DNA from: Planctomycetota bacterium
GTDB lineage: Bacteria; Planctomycetota; Planctomycetia; Planctomycetales; Planctomycetaceae
Assembly: GCA_018242525.1 (NCBI GenBank)
Contig: JAFEBS010000034.1
Coordinates: 62,001 to 126,000 of the forward strand
Length of the DNA: 64,000 nt
Reading direction: 5' to 3'
The notes below the pieces were generated by a model that saw only the letters and a list, made by a program, of their open reading frames with translations, did not search any database and was not told where the DNA came from. The translations under genes were made by a program, and so were the position numbers. Shown here in pieces: positions 47,988-55,584 of the stretch (position 1 is the stretch's first letter; every line of letters starts with the position of its first letter).

Positions 47988-49733
47988 ATGACCCCTGCAG
48001 ACTCCACATCCTCCATTCTGAATCGGGCACGGGCGGTCGTGACGATCGTCGGAGTGGCGTGGACTTTGCTGGCCCTGCGGCTGGTTCAATTGCAGTGGTG
48101 GCAGCAGGTCCGATTTGCCGACCGCGCCGAACAGCAACGCGAATATGCCGAAGAGATTGTCGCCCGACCGGGTGACATCGTCGATCGCCAGGGACGGCTG
48201 GTGGCCACGACGCTGACTTTGCGCAGCCTGTATGTTGTCCCGAGTCGCATCTCCAAGCCGTGGACGATCGCCAGCAAACTGGCCGAAGTCCTCGACCTGA
48301 CTGCGGATCCGCTGTTTGAGAAACTGGGCGATCGAGCCCGGCACTTTGTCTGGGTCAAGCGTCGGCTGTCGAGTGCCGAGGTTGAACGGATCAAACAACT
48401 CGACTTGCCGAAGGGAACGTGGGGGTTCCGCGATGAATACCGCCGCGAATATCCCCAGGGAGTCGCCGCGGCCCATGTGCTCGGCTTGCGAGACATCGAT
48501 GGCGTGGGACGGGGCGGCATTGAAGAGGGGATGGATCACCTGCTGAGCGGCGAGAAGGGACGACGAAAACTGGCCCGGGATTCGCGAGGTCGGGTGATCG
48601 AGATCCTGGACGACATCGAGCAGCCACCGCGGCCGGGGCAAACCGTTCAACTGTCGCTGGACCTGGTCGTGCAGTTGTTCGCCGAGCGGGAACTGGATGC
48701 CGTAATGGCGGAATGGAAGCCCGAAAGCTGCAGTGCGATCGTGCTGGATCCGAAGTCCGGCGACATCCTGGGAATGGCCACCCGCCCGACGTTCGACCCC
48801 AATCAACCGGACAAGGCCTCGTCCGATGCGTGGAAGAACCGGGCCATCGCGGACATCTATGAACCGGGCTCTACCTTCAAACCGTTCGTGGTGAGCTACG
48901 GGTTGGATCAGGAGGTCCTGGGAAAGAGCGACGAATTCAATTGCGAGCAGGGTGAATACCGCATGGGCCGCCGGGTGCTGCACGATCATCATCGCTACGG
49001 CACGTTGAGCCTGACCGATGTACTGGTGAAATCGAGCAACATCGGCATGGCCAAAGTGGGTGAACGCCTGACCAACGAACGATTGTTCGCCGCCGCGACG
49101 CTGTTCGGATTTGGTCGCAAGACGGGAATCGAATTGCCGGGTGAATTGCCAGGCATCCTGCGTCCCCTGTCCCAATGGACCAGCTATTCGACAGGCTCGA
49201 TTCCCATGGGCCACGAGTTGGCGACGACGCCATTGCAATTGATTGCGGCACATGGAGCGCTGGCGAACGGTGGCGTGCTGGTCCGCCCGCGAATTGTCCT
49301 GCCGTATACTAACGACTCGACGGCCGCCGTTCGCCAAATCAGCGAACCCACGGTTCGCAAAGATGTGGCTCGGTGGATGGTGGAAGTCCCGATGCAGGAA
49401 GTGGTCACGCGCGGGACCGGCAAACGTGCCCGGATTCCGGGATACCATGTGTTTGGGAAAACCGGTACGGCACAATGCATTTCTCCGCAGGGGGGCTATG
49501 TCCATGGAAAGTACATCAGCTCGTTTGTCTGCGGTGCCCCGGTCGAAGATCCGCGCCTGCTGGTGCTGGTCGTGGTCAATCAGTCCTCAGTCGGCGGAGA
49601 AACGTTTGGGGGCAAAGTCGCCGCTCCGGCTGCCGCGAACATCCTGAAGCAGTCGCTGGTGTACCTGCGGATTTCGCCCGACGAACACCTGTTGAACGCC
49701 GCCGCGAACTGGAAGGATGATCCACCGGAATAA
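47988..49733 (+). CDS. ftsI: Class B penicillin-binding protein (FtsI/PBP2-like transpeptidase)
   Basis: About 581 residues. The start ATG has AAAGG 8 nt upstream; an ATG 18 nt earlier is an alternative without such a site. One membrane helix (VVTIVGVAWTLLALRLV) is followed by the dimerisation domain (RPGDIVDRQGRLVATT). The transpeptidase domain has the three active-site motifs: SXXK in EPGSTFKPF (Ser acylation), SXN in KSSNIGM and KTG in GKTGTAQ. It cross-links peptidoglycan during septation or growth. It closes the rsmH-LysM-ftsL-ftsI group. Planctomycetes generally lack ftsZ yet retain some dcw genes, as here. No PASTA domain is present. Confidence 0.92.
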   Translation: MTPADSTSSILNRARAVVTIVGVAWTLLALRLVQLQWWQQVRFADRAEQQREYAEEIVARPGDIVDRQGRLVATTLTLRSLYVVPSRISKPWTIASKLAEVLDLTADPLFEKLGDRARHFVWVKRRLSSAEVERIKQLDLPKGTWGFRDEYRREYPQGVAAAHVLGLRDIDGVGRGGIEEGMDHLLSGEKGRRKLARDSRGRVIEILDDIEQPPRPGQTVQLSLDLVVQLFAERELDAVMAEWKPESCSAIVLDPKSGDILGMATRPTFDPNQPDKASSDAWKNRAIADIYEPGSTFKPFVVSYGLDQEVLGKSDEFNCEQGEYRMGRRVLHDHHRYGTLSLTDVLVKSSNIGMAKVGERLTNERLFAAATLFGFGRKTGIELPGELPGILRPLSQWTSYSTGSIPMGHELATTPLQLIAAHGALANGGVLVRPRIVLPYTNDSTAAVRQISEPTVRKDVARWMVEVPMQEVVTRGTGKRARIPGYHVFGKTGTAQCISPQGGYVHGKYISSFVCGAPVEDPRLLVLVVVNQSSVGGETFGGKVAAPAAANILKQSLVYLRISPDEHLLNAAANWKDDPPE

Positions 49734-49802
49734 ACGACGCGAGGATGGTTGGTTAATGTGCTCGCGCCAGTGACCGAGGCGAGGCCGTCAATAAATGAGT
49801 TG

Positions 49803-49840
49803 CGTCCCCTTTCGTCCCCTTTCCCCCTTTCGTCCCCTTT
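49803..49840. repeat. CGTCCCCTTT short tandem repeat
   Basis: Three exact CGTCCCCTTT units at 49803-49812, 49813-49822 and 49831-49840, with a degenerate CCCCCTTT unit between the second and third. The array is strongly pyrimidine-biased on the plus strand. Confidence 0.8.
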
Positions 49841-49920
49841 TGCTTTTCCTCGAACTGCTTCACAGGGTGCGAAGCGCACCCTGTGTTTTGGGATCCATCC
49901 CCTTCGGGCAACGGGGCACC

Positions 49921-49990
49921 GTAGGATGGACAATCCTGTCCGTCCAAACCGGCAAATGACGAGGAAGACGGACAGGATTGTCCGTCCTAC
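49921..49990. repeat. Inverted repeat, 24-bp arms (GTAGGATGGACAATCCTGTC)
   Basis: Left arm 49921-49944 and right arm 49967-49990 are complementary with one mismatch around a 22-bp spacer. The arms contain GACAATCCTGTC, itself nearly palindromic. This is a further non-coding palindrome family distinct from the others in the window. Confidence 0.85.
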
Positions 49991-50399
49991 GTGAGGGTTC
50001 TCAACGGCGCGGAGACACCGCGAGAATCAGGCAGAGATGGCAACGACCGGATATCGTTCCTCGCCGTGGGCCTCACGTTGCACACTCCTCGACCGATCCG
50101 TTCTCCGTTCGCGCGTCAACCGTACGCGGTAGTTGCACATGGCATTTTGCCACTGCGGATCGCCACCCGGCAAACTTGATTCAATCGTGCGACGCCGCAC
50201 AAGGTTCACGTGATCGTCACGAATTCCCACGACCGGAACTTTTCCGCTCCGGAAGGCGGCAGATTCCGCCGATCGTCTTACCGATAGGCCGTTGTGCAGC
50301 CACCGCTCCGCTCAGCCGGGAGCCGGATGACCAGCGTAAACCGTACAACGGGAATATTCTGACTGTCGCGGCCTGGTACTACGTTCGAAGGAGAGACTT

Positions 50400-51299
50400 G
50401 TGCATCAGGATCAGCGAATTGGTTTGGCTCTGGCAGTCTTATTGATTGGAGCCGCCGGCGCATTTTTCTTTCGCAATGACCCGAAACCCGTGGCGACGTC
50501 ACCGCGGCTCAGATCGGCACGCGCCCTTGATGCCCGCATCGCCGAGAAATCGATCGCCCCGTACCTGCAAAACACCGGTGACGAGGATCACGAAACCGGA
50601 ACATCCGCCCGAAAGGTCTCGGATCGAAACGGGCCGTTTGCATCGGACCTGCCGTACCTGGACACCCCTGACTTCTACACCCCGAATGACGAATCGACCA
50701 GTCATCAACAACAGGCCCGGTCCGACAGCGATATCCAGGAACTGGCACCGATTCCGTTTCCAGAAACCAATTCGGGCACCCCGGCCGGTACTGGCAGCAT
50801 CGCCGACGGCACCGCCAGGCCCGCCGTTGCTGATCGAATCCACATTGTCCAGAAAGGGGAAACGCTGTCGTCCATCGCCGCAAAGGAATTGGGAAGCGCC
50901 GCCCGCTTCCAGGAAGTGTTTGAAGCGAACCCGGAACTGAAGAACGCGAACGATGTTCAAGTGGGTATGAGCCTGCGGATCCCCGGCCAGCGGGAAAGCC
51001 GCCCGGAATCCGTCAGCCAGAAGACCAGGGAGCGTCCGAAGATCACCCCGCCCCCGCTGTTGCCGGATCCCGGTCGAACCGAGATCGGGGAAAGTCGACC
51101 TGGCAGCGTTGATCCGGAAAAACAGCCACGTCGAGTCGCCAGCGAACCTTCGATCCCCAAGAAGAAATTCGAACCCGCCAAACGAGTTCCACTGGGCGCG
51201 AAAGGAATGCTCCCCCAGTCCAGCGAAGCCGAACCGGTCAAGCCACGCAAGCTGAGCCAACTCCCCCCCGGTGACACGGGCGGCAAGGTTGCTCGATAG
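50400..51299 (+). CDS. Membrane-anchored LysM protein
   Basis: A 299-residue protein starting at GTG with AAGGAG 7 nt upstream. An N-terminal helix (IGLALAVLLIGAAGAFFF) anchors it. A disordered acidic/polar region follows, then one LysM domain (IHIVQKGETLSSIAAKELGS through GMSLRIPGQ, about 147-195). The C-terminal about 100 residues are Pro/Lys/Arg-rich. It resembles a short version of the LysM protein upstream of ftsL but lacks the [N/D]PF motifs. Peptidoglycan binding is expected. Confidence 0.82.
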   Translation: MHQDQRIGLALAVLLIGAAGAFFFRNDPKPVATSPRLRSARALDARIAEKSIAPYLQNTGDEDHETGTSARKVSDRNGPFASDLPYLDTPDFYTPNDESTSHQQQARSDSDIQELAPIPFPETNSGTPAGTGSIADGTARPAVADRIHIVQKGETLSSIAAKELGSAARFQEVFEANPELKNANDVQVGMSLRIPGQRESRPESVSQKTRERPKITPPPLLPDPGRTEIGESRPGSVDPEKQPRRVASEPSIPKKKFEPAKRVPLGAKGMLPQSSEAEPVKPRKLSQLPPGDTGGKVAR

Positions 51300-51337
51300 C
51301 CCTGCGGCCACGTCACGGGGGCAGGCACTTGCGGGCA

Positions 51338-51703
51338 TTATATCGGCCCGATCTTTGCCACCCGCACTCGCACTCCGAATGTGGCCAGCCACAGATCCTG
51401 GCTGTTACCTGGCTGAATCGCCGCCTCTTTCTTGTCCGCAGAATCACCGCTACTCAACCGGAACTTCGCAGTCGCCGAAGTCACGGTGACGACCTCCAGT
51501 GTCTTTCCTTGAATTTGATACATCTCGTCGCCACCTGACCGGAACGTGTGCATGTCACCGATTTCCTTGACATGCCCGTTGTCATCTTTCGCAAGTTCCG
51601 TGTACTCCCATGTCGCCCTCACAGGACCGGCATCGGATGAACACCCGATAGTCAAAGACAACAAAACCAGCATCACGCTGACTCGTTCTGGAATATGCAA
51701 CAT
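51338..51703 (-). CDS. Small lipoprotein
   Basis: About 121 residues from MLHIPERVSVMLVLLSLTIG, with the lipobox LTIGC giving a lipidated Cys near residue 21. The mature domain is beta-rich (ATWEYTELAKDDNGHVKEIG, KTLEVVTVTSATAKFRLSSG). No family is recognised. It converges with the LysM gene upstream and is divergent from the DUF4178 gene. Confidence 0.65.
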   Translation of the reverse strand: MLHIPERVSVMLVLLSLTIGCSSDAGPVRATWEYTELAKDDNGHVKEIGDMHTFRSGGDEMYQIQGKTLEVVTVTSATAKFRLSSGDSADKKEAAIQPGNSQDLWLATFGVRVRVAKIGPI

Positions 51704-51972
51704 GCTCGGCTCTCGGCGGGTGACAATCGATCTGCCCCGGTTTATCTCCGGCGTGTTGCGCATTTTCAATCCTGAAGACCGAATCCAGTGAGCCACCGGA
51801 CCTTGTGTTCGCAACGGGATTCGTGCATCTTCACAGGTCGAAGTCTGTGGAGACGAATACCAGCCGGTTTATGCCGGCGACACGTCGGGGCCAAGTTTGT
51901 GTTGATCCACACCACCAGCGTCCGCATCGCCGCGAACGACGGAGCACACGTGATTCCGCCGGGAGGACCGGC

Positions 51973-53538
51973 ATGAAAAAACGGATTGGAAATTGCCCCG
52001 CGTGCGGTGGGCCGGTGGAGTTTCAGCTCAGCACGGCTTTGGTCACCGTCTGCGAGTTCTGTCATTCGGTGGTGGCACGCGGCGACAAGAAGCTGGAAGA
52101 CCACGGCAAGGTTGCGGACCTGGTCGAGACCAACTCGCCGATCAAACGCGGCATGACCGGGAGATTTGAAAAAAAGAGCTTTGAGGTTGTTGGTCGGGTG
52201 CAATACCAGCACCCCGCCGGTGGCGTCTGGGACGAATTCTATCTGAGGTTCCCAGGCGATCGGGTGAGGTGGCTGGCGCAGGCTCAGGGGAAGTTCTATC
52301 TGACGACCGAAAAACGCCTGAACCAGAACACACTCTTGCCAGGCTTCGATGTTCTCACACCGGGGCATCGGTTCAAACTGCCTGACGATAAAACCCTGGT
52401 CGTGGCCGAATCCGGAATTGCGACAGCGCGATCCGCGGATGGCGACATTCCCTGGGCGTTCCGCCCAAACTCAGAGCACCGTTTTGTGGACTTGCATGGC
52501 CCAGACAACGAATTCGCCACCATTGAATACGGAGATGATGGTCAGCACCTGTTTCTCGGTCGTGAAGTGTCGCTGGATGAATTGAACCTGGCGGGGGAAT
52601 CGTGGGACTTCGAACCTCCGCCGTCAGCCAACACCGCCGCACTGCAATTGAATTGCCCTCAATGTGCCGGGCCCCTGACCTTGCACGCGCCCGATCAGAC
52701 GTTGCGGGTCTGCTGCCCCAGTTGCAAGGCGCTGCTGGATTGCCAGCACGGAAAGCTGGAATACCTGCAGACACTGACGATGAAGAAAGGGGAAAAGCCG
52801 CTGATCCCGTTGGGGTCGGTCGGTCGCCTGAACGACGTTGAATACACCGTGATCGGGTTCATGGAACGGTACGTCGTGTATGAGGGAAAGAAGTATCGCT
52901 GGACGGAATATCTGCTGAGCAATCCGCAGATCGGGTTTCGCTGGCTGGTCCGCAGCAAGGGCCATTGGAGTTTTGTCGAACCGGTCCCCGTTTCCAGCCT
53001 GATCGAGTTTCCGGATCACGTGATCTATCAACGCGAAACCTTTCGGCTGTACGATCGTGGAACCGCCCACGTGAAATACGTCGCGGGCGAGTTCTACTGG
53101 CGGGTCACCATGGGTGAAGAGGTGCAATCCGTCGATTACATTGCACCTCCGCGCATGCTGTCGTTTGAGAAAACGACGTCGGACACGGGATGCGAACTGA
53201 ATATCTCGCTGGGGACTTACATTGAGAAAGAAGTCCTGGAAGACGCGTTCGGCGTGAAGGATCTGCCGGCACCGCTGGGCGTCGGGGCAATTCAACCTGC
53301 GCCACCGCCACCCAGGGACATCTACTCCATTTGGGCGGTATTTGCGTTGATTCTGCTGGGTCTGGACCTGTTGTTTTCTTCGATCCTCGTGACCACGACG
53401 GTCAGTCAGTTCCATTTCTTCATGGCATTGATTGTGCTTTCGTCATGGCCGCTGATCATGATGCTTGGCCGAAAGCAGTTTGAAGTCGAGCGATGGCAGG
53501 ACAGTGATTACAGTCCTTATGTGGGGGCAGACGAATGA
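51973..53538 (+). CDS. Double DUF4178 protein with zinc ribbons and C-terminal membrane helices
   Basis: About 521 residues from MKKRIGNCPACGGPVEFQLS, with GGGAGG 8 nt upstream. The first Cys4-like ribbon is CPACG...CEFCH (8-36). The first DUF4178 domain follows (FEVVGRVQYQHPAGGVWDEF). A second ribbon (CPQCAGPL...CCPSCKALL) precedes a second DUF4178 (YTVIGFMERYVVYEGKKYRW). Two C-terminal membrane helices (YSIWAVFALILLGLDLLFSS; FFMALIVLSSWPLIMMLG) end the protein. DUF4178 genes often neighbour DUF350 and spermidine synthase-like genes. The next gene overlaps its stop by 4 bp (ATGA). Confidence 0.85.
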   Translation: MKKRIGNCPACGGPVEFQLSTALVTVCEFCHSVVARGDKKLEDHGKVADLVETNSPIKRGMTGRFEKKSFEVVGRVQYQHPAGGVWDEFYLRFPGDRVRWLAQAQGKFYLTTEKRLNQNTLLPGFDVLTPGHRFKLPDDKTLVVAESGIATARSADGDIPWAFRPNSEHRFVDLHGPDNEFATIEYGDDGQHLFLGREVSLDELNLAGESWDFEPPPSANTAALQLNCPQCAGPLTLHAPDQTLRVCCPSCKALLDCQHGKLEYLQTLTMKKGEKPLIPLGSVGRLNDVEYTVIGFMERYVVYEGKKYRWTEYLLSNPQIGFRWLVRSKGHWSFVEPVPVSSLIEFPDHVIYQRETFRLYDRGTAHVKYVAGEFYWRVTMGEEVQSVDYIAPPRMLSFEKTTSDTGCELNISLGTYIEKEVLEDAFGVKDLPAPLGVGAIQPAPPPPRDIYSIWAVFALILLGLDLLFSSILVTTTVSQFHFFMALIVLSSWPLIMMLGRKQFEVERWQDSDYSPYVGADE

Positions 53539-53735
53539 AACAGATCTCGAACGCCGGGTGGTACTACGTGGCATTCTGCCTGGCAACGTGCGGCTACTTC
53601 TGCACGGCGGCCGTCAACGGATGGTCCGGACCAAGCTTTGGTTCTGGTGGCAGTTCTTATTCGTCCGGCCATACGTATTCTTCCGGTTTCTATGGCGGCC
53701 GCAGTTCCGGTGGTTTTGGGGGAGGAGGCAAATAG
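53535..53735 (+). CDS. Small Gly/Ser/Tyr-rich membrane peptide
   Basis: A 66-residue protein whose ATG overlaps the DUF4178 stop codon (ATGA), indicating translational coupling. An N-terminal hydrophobic segment (WYYVAFCLATCGYFCTAAV) is followed by a Gly/Ser/Tyr-rich tail ending GGFGGGGK. No family match is recognised; Gly-rich tails of this kind occur in several small envelope proteins. Its stop codon overlaps the DUF350 start (TAGTG). Confidence 0.75.
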   Translation: MKQISNAGWYYVAFCLATCGYFCTAAVNGWSGPSFGSGGSSYSSGHTYSSGFYGGRSSGGFGGGGK

Positions 53736-54013
53736 TGTTGTTCATCAAGTCTCTCGCGACGGTTCCCGTGCTGGCTCAATTGAACGATGTTGCTGCAGGC
53801 GGTATGCCCAACCTGCTGGGGCGGCTTCTCGCGGTGATAATTTATTCACTGGTCGGCGTGGTCGTGCTGGGCGCGTGCTTCTGGATCATGAAGAAGATGA
53901 TGCCGTTCTCACTGACCAAGGAAATCGAAGAGGACCAGAACACTGCCCTGGCGATCATCATGGGTTCGGTGATTATTGGCATGTCGATCATCATCGCCGC
54001 CGCGATCCTGTGA
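53735..54013 (+). CDS. DUF350 (YjfL-like) membrane protein
   Basis: A 92-residue protein starting at GTG that overlaps the preceding TAG by one base and is preceded by GGAGGAGG, a very strong ribosome-binding site. Two membrane segments (LLAVIIYSLVGVVVLGACFW and ALAIIMGSVIIGMSIIIAAA) flank the family motif (MPFSLTKEIEEDQNTALAII). A full DUF350 protein often carries two such modules; this one has one. DUF350 proteins are repeatedly found with polyamine-related enzymes, but their activity is not known. Confidence 0.85.
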   Translation: MLFIKSLATVPVLAQLNDVAAGGMPNLLGRLLAVIIYSLVGVVVLGACFWIMKKMMPFSLTKEIEEDQNTALAIIMGSVIIGMSIIIAAAIL

Positions 54014-54037
54014 TCACGACTTACTGGTGAGACCGTC

Positions 54038-55582
54038 ATGTCCCAGGGTTCCATGAACCGCGCGCCGCTGGTGTTGCTGTATCTCAACGTGCTGATCATT
54101 GCCACGTGCGGGCTGGTTTATGAACTGCTGGCGGGAACCCTGGCCAGTTACCTGCTGGGTGATTCCGTCACGCAGTTTTCACTGGTGATCGGCCTGTACC
54201 TGTCGGCGATGGGGGCCGGGGCCTGGGTTTCGCGATTCGTCGCCGACCGCTCACTGGCCCGATGTTTCATCGAAGTGGAACTGGGCGTCGCCCTGGTGGG
54301 TGGCCTGTCGGCGCCGCTGCTGTTTGCCGCATTTTCTCGAGTGGAGATCTTTGGAGTCGTACTCTACGGTTTCGTGTTTGCCATCGGACTGCTGGTCGGA
54401 CTGGAGTTGCCGTTGTTGATGCGGTTGCTCAAGCAGCACCTGGACTTTGAAGATCTGGTGTCGCGTGTGCTGGCTTTCGACTACATCGGGGCATTGCTGG
54501 CATCGCTGATGTTTCCGATTTTCCTGGTCCCCCGCCTGGGTCTGGTGCGAACCTCGTTGCTGTGCGGATTGCTCAACGCCGCCGTCGGCTTGTGGGGAAC
54601 GTTTCTGCTGCGACCGTTGCTCGTTCGTCGAAGTTTGACTGGCATTCGGGTCCGGGCCTGGCTGGTGATCGGACTGTTGTTCGCCGCGTTTCTGAAGGCC
54701 GAAACGTTGACCACGCTTTCCGAGGAAGGCATGTTCGGCCACACCGTGATTCATGCGGAAACCACGGCGTATCAGCGGTTGGTGCTGACACGGTCGGAAC
54801 AAGGGTTTCGGCTGTATCTGAACGGACACCTGCAATTCAATTCGATGGATGAATATCGTTATCACGAAGCGCTGGTGCATCCGGCGCTGTCGCCGTTAAA
54901 GTCACCACGACAGATCCTCGTCCTGGGGGGCGGCGACGGTCTGGCCGTGCGTGAGATCCTGCGGTATCCTTCGATCGAATCCGTGACGCTGGTGGATCTG
55001 GATCCCGGCATGACTTCCCTGGCCGATCATTTCCCGCCGCTCGCCGAACTCAGCAAGTTCTCGTTGAAGGACCCGCGTGTCACGATCATCAATGAGGATG
55101 CCTTCATCTGGGTCGGTCGAGAGGGTGGACCGCGATTCGATGCCGTCGTTATAGACTTCCCTGATCCCGGCAACTTTGCGGTCGGAAAGCTTTACACCAC
55201 ACGGTTCTATCGGATGCTGCGTGAGCGATTGAATGACGGGGCGCTGGTCAGCATCCAATGCACGTCACCGCTGGTCGCCCCCAGGTCGTACTGGTGCATT
55301 GTCAACACACTCGAAGCGGTGGGCTATCAAGTGCGTCCGTACCACGCGCCAGTACCGACGTTTGGCGAGTGGGGTTTCGTCCTGGCTTCCACGGGGCCGA
55401 TCCCCAAGCACCTGGCGATTTCCGGGAATGTGGCCCCCGGATTAAGGTTTTTGAATGACGACATCCTGAACAGCATGTTCGAAATCCCGCCGGATCTGGC
55501 GCGAGTGAAAACCGAGACCAATCAACTGAACAACCAGGCCCTGGTTCGCTACTATGATCAGGAATGGGGAGTGTGGAAGTGA
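54038..55582 (+). CDS. Membrane-embedded spermidine synthase-like aminopropyltransferase
   Basis: A 514-residue protein. The N-terminal about 220 residues form six or seven membrane helices (for example LIIATCGLVYELLAGTLASY and FAIGLLVGLELPLLMRLL). The C-terminal cytosolic domain is spermidine synthase-like: YQRLVLTRSEQGFRLYLNGH, QFNSMDEYRYHEALVHPAL, LVLGGGDGLAVREIL (cofactor site), VTLVDLDPGMTSLA and VVIDFPDPGN. These suggest transfer of an aminopropyl group from decarboxylated AdoMet to a polyamine-type acceptor. Whether the acceptor is soluble or lipid-linked is unknown. Its stop is 2 bp from the next start. Confidence 0.88.
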   Translation: MSQGSMNRAPLVLLYLNVLIIATCGLVYELLAGTLASYLLGDSVTQFSLVIGLYLSAMGAGAWVSRFVADRSLARCFIEVELGVALVGGLSAPLLFAAFSRVEIFGVVLYGFVFAIGLLVGLELPLLMRLLKQHLDFEDLVSRVLAFDYIGALLASLMFPIFLVPRLGLVRTSLLCGLLNAAVGLWGTFLLRPLLVRRSLTGIRVRAWLVIGLLFAAFLKAETLTTLSEEGMFGHTVIHAETTAYQRLVLTRSEQGFRLYLNGHLQFNSMDEYRYHEALVHPALSPLKSPRQILVLGGGDGLAVREILRYPSIESVTLVDLDPGMTSLADHFPPLAELSKFSLKDPRVTIINEDAFIWVGREGGPRFDAVVIDFPDPGNFAVGKLYTTRFYRMLRERLNDGALVSIQCTSPLVAPRSYWCIVNTLEAVGYQVRPYHAPVPTFGEWGFVLASTGPIPKHLAISGNVAPGLRFLNDDILNSMFEIPPDLARVKTETNQLNNQALVRYYDQEWGVWK

Positions 55583-55584
55583 CC

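Larger units (their letters stand above)
49734..50399. other. 666-bp intergenic region with repeats
   Basis: It separates ftsI from the second LysM gene. The content I can identify is a CGTCCCCTTT tandem repeat (49803-49840) and a 24-bp inverted repeat (49921-49990). The last 100 bp should hold the promoter of the LysM gene, whose Shine-Dalgarno (AAGGAG) is clear. Several frames cross the region without supported starts. Confidence 0.5.

Noticed and set aside
49978..50445. 155-codon frame running into the second LysM gene
   Set aside because: It overlaps the well-supported GTG start and AAGGAG site of the LysM gene in another frame.
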